NCBI GenBank assembly: GCA_038206235.1
Contig: JBBRBB010000035.1
Span: 1-37,805, forward strand
Length of the DNA stretch: 37,805 bases
Source: JBBRBB01 sp038206235
Lineage (GTDB): Bacteria; Bacteroidota; Bacteroidia; Chitinophagales; Chitinophagaceae
Direction of reading: 5' to 3'
A model generated the notes under the pieces. That model saw nothing but the letters and a program-made list of their open reading frames with translations. It did no database searches and was not told the origin of the DNA. Both the position numbers and the translations under genes were made by a program. Shown piece by piece: positions 14,435-24,077 of this stretch (position 1 is the first letter of the stretch; each line of letters starts with the position of its first letter).

Positions 14435-15944
14435 TTATTGCACCGAAGCAGAAAAAACTACAAGCTTATTAAAATTGAAGCTGCACAGATATGCAGCATG
14501 CTGAATAAATGAGCCATTATCAGGAACCTCTTCCATATTACCGCTGGTAATCATCTTCCTGCTTTTTTGATTGTATAAATTTTTAATGTTTTGCGGCGCC
14601 TCATCCATCGTTCCCCTGAAAAGCGCTCCTCCGAAACAGGCATCTACTACAAACAAAATATGCTTCGCCTCTGAGCCTTCTATAGATGATTTTAAATCTT
14701 CTGAACTTATATAAGTTGCCCTGCTCTCTTTTTTTGCATCGGAGGGAATTATATATCCGCCCAATATTTTAGTGCCCAGTTTTTTTACATCGCCATGCCC
14801 TGCGTAAAATATAATCAGGTTATCATCATCTTTCATAGATTCTGCTTTCGCTGTAATGGAATCGAGTATATTAACACGCGGAGAATTTATAAGCGTTATT
14901 ACATCCTTATCATTAAACTGATAATATTTTGTAAGAATCTTTTTTAAGTCGCTCACATCTTTTGCGGGGCTTTCCAAATCATTGAAGCCGGGGTCTTCGT
15001 AATCTTTTTCTCCAATGAGAATGGCATAATAATTTGCATAGCTGAATAGTTCGGGAATGCCTGCGGTATCATTTATGTTCGATGCAGCTTCAGCAACCAC
15101 ATTTATAGAAAAAGTTTTTGAAGTGCGGTTTTCAAATTTATCTGCTGCATCTATTACTACTTCATTGATACCGGGCTGCAGCTCCAGTGTGCTTACAAAA
15201 AGCCCGTCATCTTCTATTTGCGCACTTTTTTTATTTACTGTAAGCGAGGCTACGCCTGAAGAATCCTGCACCTTTCCATAAAGGTCAACCAAAGTTTTAT
15301 TTACAGTGATGGTGCTGCCTCTGTGCCATCAACCTGCGGATTAATTAATGTTATAGATGGGGCAATTACATCCATTCCTAATTTTATTTTCAGATAATCC
15401 AGCTTCGATTTTACATCGGCCTGTTTGCTGTTTGCTGCATAGAGCTTTTTATAAATTTCATAAGCAATAGTATCTTTTCCATCTAAGAAAGATAATTGCG
15501 CTTTAAGGCAGCTCATATCATTCAATAAACCCTGGTAGCAATTTTTTCCGAAGCTTTTATAGTTGCTGATGGCTTTATCAATATTCATTATTGCGGCGCT
15601 GATATTACCGTTCATCGAAAAAGATTCATGGCATTGATGTATGCAAAAATGGAAGGGTCTTGCAGTATGCCATTTTGATTGCCGATGCTTAAGAGCGATG
15701 CGCAGTACGATTTAATTTTTGAGTAGCGTTCATTTCTAAGCAATGATGCAAGTATATCAATGTTTGCGGTGAAGCTGCCATTTTCTATTGCAGTGGTAAA
15801 GTCAAGAATTGCATCGCGGTACAGTCCCATTTGGTGATAGCATCTTCCCCTTTGCTCATACAATAAAAAATTTGCATTATTGTTTTCAGAAGTGCTTTCA
15901 TGAACAAGCCTGATTGCTTCGCTGAAATCTGCAATGGAACGGCA
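14435..15944 (-). pseudogene. TPR-caspase (peptidase C14) protein, multiply frameshifted
   Basis: Three frames join into one family pattern. The first (15944-15612) has TPR-like helices (DFSEAIRL, RGRCYHQMGLYRDAILDFT). The second (15615-15301) continues TPR and reaches an Ig-like strand (SITLINPQVDG). The third (about 15320-14435) continues it (VDLYGKVQDSSGVASLTVN), then a caspase domain: YYAILIGEKDY, FYAGHGD with the catalytic His and VDACFGG with the catalytic Cys. The shifts are near 15614 and 15315. The end after DNGSFIQH is cut short compared with the family. No start codon is evident in frame; a signal-peptide-like stretch in another frame begins near 16072. The catalytic dyad is intact but the gene is broken. 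Confidence 0.75.
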
Positions 15945-16092
15945 TTAAAAATTATTCGCAAAAAGGAAATGATAAAGCCGGCAAAAAAGTTGGATAGCAT
16001 TTATAAAGAAACCGAAGAGTTAGTTGCTATTATTGCTAAAAGCATTTCTACAGCGAGCAGAAACAAGAACATTATCAAAAAAATTGAGCATC

Positions 16093-16193
16093 GATAGTTG
16101 AACATTGAGCATTGAAAATTTATTAGTGTGAATCAGCCAATGATCAATGACTCATGACTTATTGACTTAATGACTTAATGACTTATTCAATGA
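16093..16193. repeat. Heptamer/octamer tandem tract downstream of korB
   Basis: Starts with three 7-mers (TTGAACA, TTGAGCA, TTGAAAA). After a gap it continues with ATGATCA, ATGACTC, ATGACTT, and then 8-bp units of the TTGACTTA/ATGACTTA type. It ends a few bases before the korB stop codon. Confidence 0.65.
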
Positions 16194-16198
16194 CTTAC

Positions 16199-17236
16199 CT
16201 AAGAAATCTCCCACACTTCTTTTCCCCGCAGCAGCTTGTCTAAATTTCCTTTTCCTTTTTTGCTGATGGCTTCTTCAATCTGCATTCTCATTACATCTTC
16301 ATAACAGGCTCTTTCGGTTTCATAAAAAATACCGAAGGGTCTTGGCAGATGGCCTTCAATCTGCGGGTCATCAAACATACGGATAAGCAGTTGCGCTTTG
16401 TGCATGTCCTTTTCATCATGGAGCCACAAATCATCTGCACTTGCACCATTTTCCAAATCAACGATTACAGGATGAAATCCATCCAGCTTAATTCCTTTAT
16501 CAGCTTTTGCTCCAAAGATGAGTGGCTTGCCCTGCTCAAGAAACAAAGCCTCGTCTGGCTTAGAAGATTTTTCAGTAAAGGTTTCAAAAGCGGCGTCATT
16601 AAATATGTTGCAGTTCTGGTATATTTCAAGAAAAGATGAGCCTTTGTGCTGATGCGTTCTTGTGAGCATCGCCTGCAAATGCTTTGGGTCACGGTCCATG
16701 CTGCGTGCGACAAAGGTTGCATCGGCGCCCATAGCCAGCGCTAATGGATTAAAGGGATGGTCAATGCTGCCATAAGGCGTTGATTTGGTTATTTTATTTC
16801 TTTCTGAAGTAGGTGAATATTGTCCTTTAGTGAGCCCATAAATCTGGTTGTTGAAAAGTAAAATATTTACATCCAGATTTCTGCGCAGCAAATGTATGGT
16901 ATGATTGCCGCCGATGCTTAAAGCATCACCATCACCCGTTACAATCCAAACACTTAATTCGGGACGAGTAGCTTTTAAGCCTGTTGCCACCGCAGTAGCT
17001 CTGCCATGAATGGAATGCATGCCATACGTATTCATATAATAGGGAAAGCGGCTGCTGCAGCCGATTCCGCTGATGATAACAATATTTTCTTTTGGCACAC
17101 CAATACCGGGCATTATTTTTTGCACCTGTGCAAGTATAGAATAATCACCGCAACCGGGGCACCAGCGTACTTCCTGGTCGGTTACAAAATCTTTCGGCGT
17201 TAATACGGGAATAGTTCCGTTTGTTATTGTGCTCAT
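16199..17236 (-). CDS. korB: 2-oxoacid:ferredoxin oxidoreductase, beta subunit
   Basis: 345 residues, the usual length for KorB. The TPP-binding and iron-sulfur features are present: CPGCG (26-30), IGCSS with a further Cys near residue 61, GDGDALSIGGNH (the GDG...N motif that holds Mg-TPP), and LLFNNQIYGLTKGQYSPTS. With the alpha subunit it converts 2-oxoglutarate or another 2-oxoacid plus CoA to an acyl-CoA, CO2 and reduced ferredoxin. The alpha subunit gene normally sits directly upstream on the same strand; here the upstream DNA is a promoter and a divergent sulfatase, so the partner must be elsewhere. Confidence 0.92.
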   Translation of the reverse strand: MSTITNGTIPVLTPKDFVTDQEVRWCPGCGDYSILAQVQKIMPGIGVPKENIVIISGIGCSSRFPYYMNTYGMHSIHGRATAVATGLKATRPELSVWIVTGDGDALSIGGNHTIHLLRRNLDVNILLFNNQIYGLTKGQYSPTSERNKITKSTPYGSIDHPFNPLALAMGADATFVARSMDRDPKHLQAMLTRTHQHKGSSFLEIYQNCNIFNDAAFETFTEKSSKPDEALFLEQGKPLIFGAKADKGIKLDGFHPVIVDLENGASADDLWLHDEKDMHKAQLLIRMFDDPQIEGHLPRPFGIFYETERACYEDVMRMQIEEAISKKGKGNLDKLLRGKEVWEIS

Positions 17237-17253
17237 TTATAAAAATTCAACTA

Positions 17254-17261
17254 CAAAGATA
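17254..17261 (-). promoter_or_regulatory. Candidate -7 promoter box of korB
   Basis: TATCTTTG on the minus strand is an exact TAnnTTTG match, 17 bp from the ATG. It gives korB its own promoter, in keeping with the absence of korA upstream. The rest of 17262-17567 is AT-rich and shows no gene or clear structured element to me. Confidence 0.5.
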
Positions 17262-17567
17262 TTTCATTTTTAAATGTTTCATTTAATATAAATAATACGA
17301 TTGCTTATTTTTTTTCACGAGCACTATCTTCTAACAAAATATTTTTCAAAGATTTTCGACAGTTCTGTCTTGCCTAAATCCCTCTGAAAAGTTGTAGATG
17401 AAAGCTACAGAAGATAAAAATGTTTGGAATTCATATACTTTCTTTTTAGGTTTATAGTTTCTTTCAATTTTATATCTTTTCATCCGGTGATGGATAAATA
17501 TAAGATCTGATATAGATAATTGAATGCACACCGACTATTTAATTTAAAAACCAAATATTACAATACC

Positions 17568-18974
17568 ATGAAAACAATACGACGTTTTTCCCAACCGTTT
17601 TCAAATTCAAAATTTGCATTTGTACCGTTATTTTTTGCATTTTCACTTATCGTTTCCTGCAGCAAAGATTTTAAACCTATAGAGCAGGATAAAGGTTCCG
17701 TTCAATCAGGCACAAACGCAAGGAATGAATCCCGCACAAAGCCAAATATTATACTTATTGTAGCTGATGATATGGGTTATGAAATACCTACATTTCTAGG
17801 CGGGCAATCTTATGAAACTCCTGTTTTAAATTATATGGCTCATCATGGAATGCAATTTCGCCAATGTTATTGCCATCCTGATGGATACCCTTCAAGGCTT
17901 GCCATGTTTACAGGAAAATACAATTTTAGAAATTATACAAAGTGGGGGATACTTCCGCCGGGAGAAAAAACAATAGGCAACATGCTGCAGGATGCGGGAT
18001 ATGCTACTTGTTTTATTGGAAAATGGCAGTGTGACGGGGGTGATGAAAGAATACGCAGTGCCGGTTATGAAAAATATAGAGTATTTGTTCCCTATAATAA
18101 AAACAGTCAAAAAGTTGGCAGATATAAAGATCCGGCGCTTTATGAAAATGCAGAGTTCTTGCCAGCTGATAGCGTAAATGGTAAATATTCAGAAGACATG
18201 ATGTATAGTTACCTGAGTGATTTTATTGATAGCAATATTACGAAGCCTTTTTTTGCTCTTTATGCGCATACCCTGATTGCAAGACCATGGGTGCCTGCAC
18301 CCGATGATCCCGATTATGCCGGCTGGAATCCTACACATGACCCTTCGTACGACATTAGCCATGAGGATATGAAATATTTTCCGGGCATGGTTAAATACAT
18401 GGATAAAACTATTGGGCGTATAATTAAAAAAGTAAAAGATGCAGGTCTGGCCGAAAACACCGTTATATTATTTACAAGTGATAATGCAACCAAAGAAGAA
18501 ATTACATCAACGTTCAGGGGTGTAACTGTAAGCGGAGGCAAACTTAAAACAACGAGACAAGGTACAAGCATTCCCTTTGTTGCCTACTGCCCCGGCACAA
18601 TTTTGCCCAATCAGATAAACACGGATTTAGTTGACTTTACAGATTTCCTGCCCAGCCTTGCTGATATTGCAGGTATTCCCGAACCAACGGATTATGGAAC
18701 ACTTGACGGAGTAAGTTTTTATGACAATTTATTGAACATTACCGGCGAAGACAGGGATTGGGTATTTTGCTATTGGTTTGGCGATTCAAAGCCACTTATA
18801 CGATTTGTAAATAACAAAGTTTACAAAATGTATGATAGTACAAATGATAATAAATTTTATAATATGCAAAAGGATATTTTTGAATTAAGTCCCATTCCTG
18901 ACAGCTCATTGACACCATACGAAATAGGAATAAAATTAGAATTTGAGCAAGTATTTTCAGAAATGCACAATTAG
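17568..18974 (+). CDS. Sulfatase-like lipoprotein lacking the formylglycine Cys/Ser
   Basis: About 468 residues from the chosen ATG, with a lipobox LIVSC near residue 28. The alkaline-phosphatase/sulfatase fold is clear: PNIILIVADDMGYE (metal Asp pair), TGKYNFRNY, AGYATCFIGKWQ, and FTSDNATKE (metal Asp-Asn). In active sulfatases of this subgroup the block before TGKYNFRNY reads CxPSR and the Cys becomes formylglycine. Here it reads HPDGYPSR, with Gly (about residue 106) in the Cys position and Tyr after it. The Arg is kept. It is probably not a classical sulfatase and may bind sulfate esters or hydrolyse something else. The TTG start 48 bp upstream would give a poorer signal peptide. Confidence 0.85.
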   Translation: MKTIRRFSQPFSNSKFAFVPLFFAFSLIVSCSKDFKPIEQDKGSVQSGTNARNESRTKPNIILIVADDMGYEIPTFLGGQSYETPVLNYMAHHGMQFRQCYCHPDGYPSRLAMFTGKYNFRNYTKWGILPPGEKTIGNMLQDAGYATCFIGKWQCDGGDERIRSAGYEKYRVFVPYNKNSQKVGRYKDPALYENAEFLPADSVNGKYSEDMMYSYLSDFIDSNITKPFFALYAHTLIARPWVPAPDDPDYAGWNPTHDPSYDISHEDMKYFPGMVKYMDKTIGRIIKKVKDAGLAENTVILFTSDNATKEEITSTFRGVTVSGGKLKTTRQGTSIPFVAYCPGTILPNQINTDLVDFTDFLPSLADIAGIPEPTDYGTLDGVSFYDNLLNITGEDRDWVFCYWFGDSKPLIRFVNNKVYKMYDSTNDNKFYNMQKDIFELSPIPDSSLTPYEIGIKLEFEQVFSEMHN

Positions 18975-19037
18975 AAAAATCATAAAGAATAATAAGAGAC
19001 AGAATGATAAATCATACTGCTTTGTACTGAAACAAAA

Positions 19038-19068
19038 AAAGCCATCCCGCTTTTAGCGGGATGGCTTT
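19038..19068. terminator. Bidirectional intrinsic terminator between the two sulfatase genes
   Basis: A perfect 14-bp stem (AAAGCCATCCCGCT and its complement) with a TTT loop. An A-run precedes and a T-run follows the stem, so it can end transcription from both convergent genes. It is the clearest terminator in the window. Confidence 0.9.
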
Positions 19069-19073
19069 CAGTT

Positions 19074-21215
19074 TTATTTGTCAAGTATCAGCTTACTTCG
19101 AATGGGTAAAGCACCATTGTTTAACTCCACATCATACACTCCCGGCTTTAGCATAACTAAATTTAATTCGTAGGTATTCTTTCCTGTTATTGCCTTGTCT
19201 GCTTTACTAAATACGATTTTCCCTATTCTGTCATACACTTTTAAGTCTATTTTGCCGGCACTGTTGCTGTTGTATGTAATCGTTATAATGCCGGTTGAGG
19301 GATTGGGATAGATTGATAATTTTTCTGATGATGTAATTTCATTGCTCAATACACTCGCATTGCACGAACTTGTTACCTCTGCACTTTCTGATAAACTACT
19401 GCAACCGTTATATGTAATTTCTACTTTATACTTGCCCTTTATAGTTGCGGTATATGTTCTGCTTGTTGCCCCCGAAATATTATTGCCATTTCTTTTCCAT
19501 TGATAGCTAAAGCCGGGACCTTTTTCAGTTCTCAATACTACAGAACCTGTTGCGCAAATATCAAGGCTGCCTAATGGAGTAATTGTTGGCTGTGGCTTGT
19601 TTTCATCAACACTGCCATTACAATTATCATCTTTTCCGTTACATACTTTTTCGTTTGCGCCGGGGTGAATTCTTGCATCATTATCATTGCAATCTCCCTT
19701 TTTATTTGCGTAACCATCAGGTGCAAAATAAGCAATCGTACTGTCATGGTTTTTACCATAACCATCACCATCGGCATCTCTATAGTAAACACTTTGAATG
19801 TAAACAGGTGGTAATGCGCCTTGCCATCCTTCGGCAAGAAGGTTTCGCATGTGGTTTAAGACAGCGGCGGCTTCAGAATGCCTTGCAAGATTGGTATATT
19901 CGTATGGGTCAAGTACTACATTGTACAACTCTTCACCTTGATCTTGCCATGAATTATAATGATATGTATTTGTTCTCGCAGCCCTGCCCATCAGTGTATC
20001 ATTATGGTTATTATTAACGAATCTTTGAACCTGAGCGAAAATAGCCTTCTTCCATTGTGCGTTAGGATTTTCTAAAAGAGGTACTAAGCTGGAGCCTTGT
20101 TGTCCCAGTGGAGCAGGTAATCCGCACAACTCAGCAAGAGTTGAAAAAATGTCAACCAGTTCAACCGGTTTGTTACAAACTCCTGTTTTTTTTCCGGGTG
20201 CACATATAACAAAGGGCACACGCAGACACTCTTCAAATAAGGTTAATTTTAACCACTGTCCTAAATGCTCGCCCATCTGTTCACCATGGTCACTCCAAAA
20301 AACCACCACAGTGCTTTCCCACAAATTCAAAATGTCCAGTTCATCCAACACAGCTCCCAATTGCTCATCCAATTCTATCATTTCCCCATAGTAAGCATGA
20401 CGTATTCGTTGAACTTCCTCAGGCGGGTAGTAGATAGGATCTTTAAGTGCAATGGGCGGTATATCAGCAGTATCATTAGGGGGGGTATCAGGGAGAGTTA
20501 TGTTTCCGGAACCATTACCCAAAACATTTGTAATAGTACCATTTATATCAACAGGAAGCAGTTCTTTATTTAATGGATCACCAAGTTTATTCCATGAAGA
20601 AAGAATTGGTGTATAGGGATTATGCGTTGAAAGACCTAAACCATAAAAATAAGGCGTGGCAACCGGTTGTTTAATTTTTTCTATTAGTGCGCCGGTTATT
20701 TGGCCTTCTACAGTTTGCTGCACAGTTTTAACCGAAGTATCAATCCACCAATCAGGAGTACCCCTTAATCCGTATCTTGTTTCACCCTGACCTTCAAGTA
20801 CATAATCCCAGTATACTTCATCCTCATGTTTGCACGATGCAACTTTTCCAAATTTCTCTGTTCGGTACCCATAGTCGTTGAAATATTCGGGTAAAAACCT
20901 ATAGTCCTCACCCAACGTTGAGCGAATGCTTATAATATTACCAAATACGCCGGTTGAATCCGGTCTTTTCCCGCTCATAATTGAAGTTCGGCTTGGGCTG
21001 CACAATGCATACTGGCAATAGGTTTGAGGAAATATCATTCCATGCTGTATTAACCGGGCAAAATTAGGCAGTTGTACATCAGGGTATCCGTAAGCATCGA
21101 ATGCAATGCTTAAATCATCTGCAGCAATAAAAATTACATTGTATTTTTTCTGTGCGCCAGAATCCAAAGGATTTAGCAGATAACAAAGCAATAGCAACGG
21201 ATAAATCTTTTTCAT
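19074..21215 (-). CDS. Secreted sulfatase with MopE-type metal-binding repeat and T9SS sorting domain
   Basis: 713 residues in four parts. A Sec signal peptide ends near residue 21. The sulfatase domain (about 25-460) has AADD at 31-34, the formylglycine site CSPSR with Cys72, and FWSDHGEQMGEHLGQW, resembling iduronate-2-sulfatase-like enzymes. A Cys/Asp-rich motif at about 475-535 (YRDADGDGYG, then GDCNDNDARIHPGA and CNGKDDNCNGSVDE) is the MopE-type putative metal-binding repeat. An Ig-like domain (about 545-630) precedes a C-terminal T9SS type A sorting domain (SIYPNPSTG... to the end). It should be exported to the cell surface or medium. The canonical Cys needs an anSME or FGE maturase, none of which is in the window. 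Confidence 0.9.
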   Translation of the reverse strand: MKKIYPLLLLCYLLNPLDSGAQKKYNVIFIAADDLSIAFDAYGYPDVQLPNFARLIQHGMIFPQTYCQYALCSPSRTSIMSGKRPDSTGVFGNIISIRSTLGEDYRFLPEYFNDYGYRTEKFGKVASCKHEDEVYWDYVLEGQGETRYGLRGTPDWWIDTSVKTVQQTVEGQITGALIEKIKQPVATPYFYGLGLSTHNPYTPILSSWNKLGDPLNKELLPVDINGTITNVLGNGSGNITLPDTPPNDTADIPPIALKDPIYYPPEEVQRIRHAYYGEMIELDEQLGAVLDELDILNLWESTVVVFWSDHGEQMGEHLGQWLKLTLFEECLRVPFVICAPGKKTGVCNKPVELVDIFSTLAELCGLPAPLGQQGSSLVPLLENPNAQWKKAIFAQVQRFVNNNHNDTLMGRAARTNTYHYNSWQDQGEELYNVVLDPYEYTNLARHSEAAAVLNHMRNLLAEGWQGALPPVYIQSVYYRDADGDGYGKNHDSTIAYFAPDGYANKKGDCNDNDARIHPGANEKVCNGKDDNCNGSVDENKPQPTITPLGSLDICATGSVVLRTEKGPGFSYQWKRNGNNISGATSRTYTATIKGKYKVEITYNGCSSLSESAEVTSSCNASVLSNEITSSEKLSIYPNPSTGIITITYNSNSAGKIDLKVYDRIGKIVFSKADKAITGKNTYELNLVMLKPGVYDVELNNGALPIRSKLILDK

Positions 21216-21534
21216 AACTTTTAATTTGAAGTTTTTGATGAGCCTGTTAACAAAAAAAGTATTACGAATGTTTAATATTTTTAATTTGAACTTTAATCAG
21301 ATATTTCAGTTTTAGTATATGGATTTTCTAAAAAATTGTATGCGGCCGGCAATTTGTAATAATTAAAATAGCATCAGATAAATATGTTTCAAAATATATT
21401 AATCCGAAAGTTAAATAATATTTTTAAAATCTTGAAAGATTTTTTGTGTTTATTCAACAGGCAAGCATTCAAATCACACACATATATCCTAAGAACAATC
21501 TTCATTCAACAACTTATCATCCTGCCTATTTACT

Positions 21535-21542
21535 TACCTTCG
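21535..21542 (+). promoter_or_regulatory. Candidate -7 promoter box of typA
   Basis: TACCTTCG is one base from TAnnTTTG and lies 17 bp before the ATG. The upstream spacer (21216-21534) is very AT-rich and shows no gene or strong palindrome that I can identify. Confidence 0.4.
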
Positions 21543-21559
21543 CCGCCTGAAACTTTGAT

Positions 21560-23371
21560 ATGGATATTAGGAATATAGCAATTATAGCACATGTAGACCA
21601 TGGAAAAACTACCCTTGTTGACCGTATTCTGCAGACCACAAAAGTTTTTCGCGATAACCAGGAAACCGGTGATCTAATAATGGACACCAACGACCTTGAA
21701 CGTGAAAGAGGCATCACCATTTTTAGTAAAAATGCTGCGGTGGTTTATAAAGATGTAAAAATAAATGTGATTGATACTCCCGGCCACTCAGATTTTGGCG
21801 GCGAAGTAGAACGTGTTTTAAAAATGGCTGACGGTGTTTTATTATTGGTTGATGCTTTTGAAGGCCCGATGCCGCAAACACGCTTTGTGTTGCAAAAAGC
21901 ATTGCACTTGAATCTGCATCCGATTGTAGTAATTAATAAAATAGATAAACCCAATTGCCGGCCAGATGAAGTGCATGAGGCTGTGTTTGAACTTTTCTTC
22001 AACCTTGATGCCACAGAAAAGCAACTTGATTTTCCTACCTATTACGGAAGCGGCAAACTCGGATGGTTTAATGATTCACCTACCCCCACAGATAGCATCA
22101 CGCCTTTGCTTGATGGAATTTTGAAGCATGTGCCTCCACCACAAACAGGTGAAGGTAATTTGCAAATGCAAATAACCTCACTCGATTATTCTTCCTTCCT
22201 CGGAAGAATAGCCATAGGAAAAGTAAACCGCGAAGTAATAAAAGAAAATCAATCCATCAGTCTTGTGCAGGCAAATGGCTCCATAAAAAAATCAAGAGTA
22301 AAAGAATTGTATGTATTTGAAGGCATGGGAAAGAAAAAAGTAAGCGAAGTAAAAGCCGGTGACTTATGTGCTGTTGTGGGGTTAGAAGATTTTAATATCG
22401 GTGATACGATTGCTGATTCAGAAAATCCCGAAGCATTGCCTGTAATTAGTGTTGATGAGCCTACCATGAACATGCTTTTCAGTATAAACAATTCGCCTTT
22501 CTTTGGTAAGGATGGAAAATTTGTAACAAGTCGTCATCTGCGAGACAGGCTGATGAAAGAAACAGAAAAAAATCTTGCCTTAAAAGTAGAAGATAGTGAA
22601 GGCGGCGACAGTTTTATTGTGTATGGTCGCGGCATTTTGCATCTCGGCATATTGATTGAAACCATTCGCCGTGAAGGCTATGAATTAACTGTAGGCCAGC
22701 CGCAGGTTATTGTAAAAGAAATTCACGGGAAAAAATGTGAGCCTTACGAAATATTGGTGGTAGATGTGCCGCAGGAATTTTCGAGCAAAGTGATTGATAT
22801 CGTTACTCGCCGCAAAGGTGAATTGCACGTAATGGAAACAAAAGGAGAACTGCAGCATTTAGAATTTGAAATTCCTTCAAGAGGATTAATAGGCTTGCGC
22901 ACACAAATGCTTACAGCAACAACTGGGGAAGCTGTTTTGGCACATCGCTTTAGTGAATATAAATCGTGGAAAGGAAATATTCCCGGCCGCATTAATGGTG
23001 TATTGCTTGCCAAGCAGGGCGGATTAACTACAGCCTATTCGATAGATAAACTGCAGGACAGAGGAAGATTTTTTATTGACCCCGGGGAAGAAGTATATGC
23101 CGGCCAAATAATTGCCGAACATATAAAGCCCGGCGATTTAGTTGTGAATATTGTTGAAACTAAAAAGCTCACCAACATGCGTGCAAGCGGCACAGATGCA
23201 GCTACCAACATCACTCCAAAAATATTAATGAATTTGGAAGAGTGCATGGAATATATTCAGCAGGATGAGTCCATAGAAGTAACGCCAAATTATGTGCGAA
23301 TGAGAAAAGTAATATTGAATGAAGAAGAGAGAAAGAAACAACAAAAAATATTGAAAGCGGAAGAAGTGTAG
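21560..23371 (+). CDS. typA: Ribosome-associated translational GTPase TypA/BipA
   Basis: 603 residues, the standard length. The GTPase motifs are intact: HVDHGKTTLVD (G1), RERGITI (G2), DTPGHSDFGGE (G3) and NKIDKP (G4). They are followed by the domain II barrel, an EF-G-like domain, and the TypA-specific C-terminal domain (IPSRGLIGLRTQML, TNMRASGTD). TypA binds the ribosome and supports growth under stress and cold and 50S assembly. It is a stand-alone gene with its own promoter candidate. Its stop codon overlaps the first codon of the hsdR remnant, so that fragment is joined exactly at the end of typA. Confidence 0.97.
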   Translation: MDIRNIAIIAHVDHGKTTLVDRILQTTKVFRDNQETGDLIMDTNDLERERGITIFSKNAAVVYKDVKINVIDTPGHSDFGGEVERVLKMADGVLLLVDAFEGPMPQTRFVLQKALHLNLHPIVVINKIDKPNCRPDEVHEAVFELFFNLDATEKQLDFPTYYGSGKLGWFNDSPTPTDSITPLLDGILKHVPPPQTGEGNLQMQITSLDYSSFLGRIAIGKVNREVIKENQSISLVQANGSIKKSRVKELYVFEGMGKKKVSEVKAGDLCAVVGLEDFNIGDTIADSENPEALPVISVDEPTMNMLFSINNSPFFGKDGKFVTSRHLRDRLMKETEKNLALKVEDSEGGDSFIVYGRGILHLGILIETIRREGYELTVGQPQVIVKEIHGKKCEPYEILVVDVPQEFSSKVIDIVTRRKGELHVMETKGELQHLEFEIPSRGLIGLRTQMLTATTGEAVLAHRFSEYKSWKGNIPGRINGVLLAKQGGLTTAYSIDKLQDRGRFFIDPGEEVYAGQIIAEHIKPGDLVVNIVETKKLTNMRASGTDAATNITPKILMNLEECMEYIQQDESIEVTPNYVRMRKVILNEEERKKQQKILKAEEV

Positions 23372-23891
23372 ACGCAACCGACCCGAATAAATTATTTGAC
23401 CTGCAATCTGCATTACGCTTTTCAGTTTACACTCCTGAGCAAGTGTAGAACTTTTCTCAAAAAATTGTTACCAATGTTCCGGTTGACCAACTGCACAGCA
23501 TCTTAGATGCAGCAGCAGAAGTTTTCAGAACAATACTCGCAGCAGAGCAGCAAGATGATTTTAGGGCAAAATGTAAATCTTATGTGCGGCTGTATGTGAC
23601 AGGTTCGGTACAACATTTACCAATGAGGATAAGGTTAAGAAAATGACACAGGAGCTAATGAAAGATGTTGCCAATGACGAGTAGTTTGTAAGTGCATTCA
23701 AACATTCAGACGAGCAAAATGCAAAAATCACTTTTGAAGATGTTCTGAAAAGAAAATTAATAGACCACATTGAAACCAACTTCGAAGTTTTCAAAGAATA
23801 CAATGACAACAAAGAGTTCAGAGATTTTTTTGCCGGAACAATGTTCCGTTTAATGCAAAGAGATTTTGGGAAGTTTAATTTGAATAAATGA
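23371..23891 (+). pseudogene. hsdR: Type I restriction enzyme R subunit (HsdR), C-terminal remnant
   Basis: The first part reads ATDPNKLFDLQSALRFSVYT, then a TAG, then VPVDQLHSILDAAAEVF and QQDDFRAKCKSYVRLY. These match the HsdR segment after the helicase domains. Then the frame changes and DRFGTTFTNEDKVKKM follows, with a second in-frame TAG, then ITFEDVLKRKLIDHIETNF and a stop. In intact HsdR about 100 residues separate the two blocks, so there is an internal deletion plus shift. With two in-frame stops it is dead. There is no hsdM, hsdS or helicase part nearby. It marks a former restriction locus. Confidence 0.7.
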
Positions 23892-24077
23892 TTCAATACA
23901 AACTTGCAAGCACATTCTACACAAGCCAGCGCTCATACCAAAATTGCAAAAGAGCTTGCAGGCTAGCAACCATCAAAACGAATTATCAGGATTAAAAGAA
24001 AGAGAAAAATTATATCAAGCTCTCAATTCTCAAATTCGCAATCATAAAAAATGTTTGAAAGGCTAATCAGATTTTCA
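23892..24077 (+). other. Gene-poor spacer after the hsdR remnant
   Basis: The stretch contains short open pieces in different frames, for example one ending LKEREKLYQALNSQIRN, that may be debris of another gene. None is long enough to assign, and no palindrome is seen. It separates the remnant from the thiolase gene, which ends at its right edge. Confidence 0.3.

Noticed and set aside
19571..20017. Opposing-strand and shifted frames over the second sulfatase
   Set aside because: They are shadows of the Asp/Cys-rich coding sequence and have no independent support.
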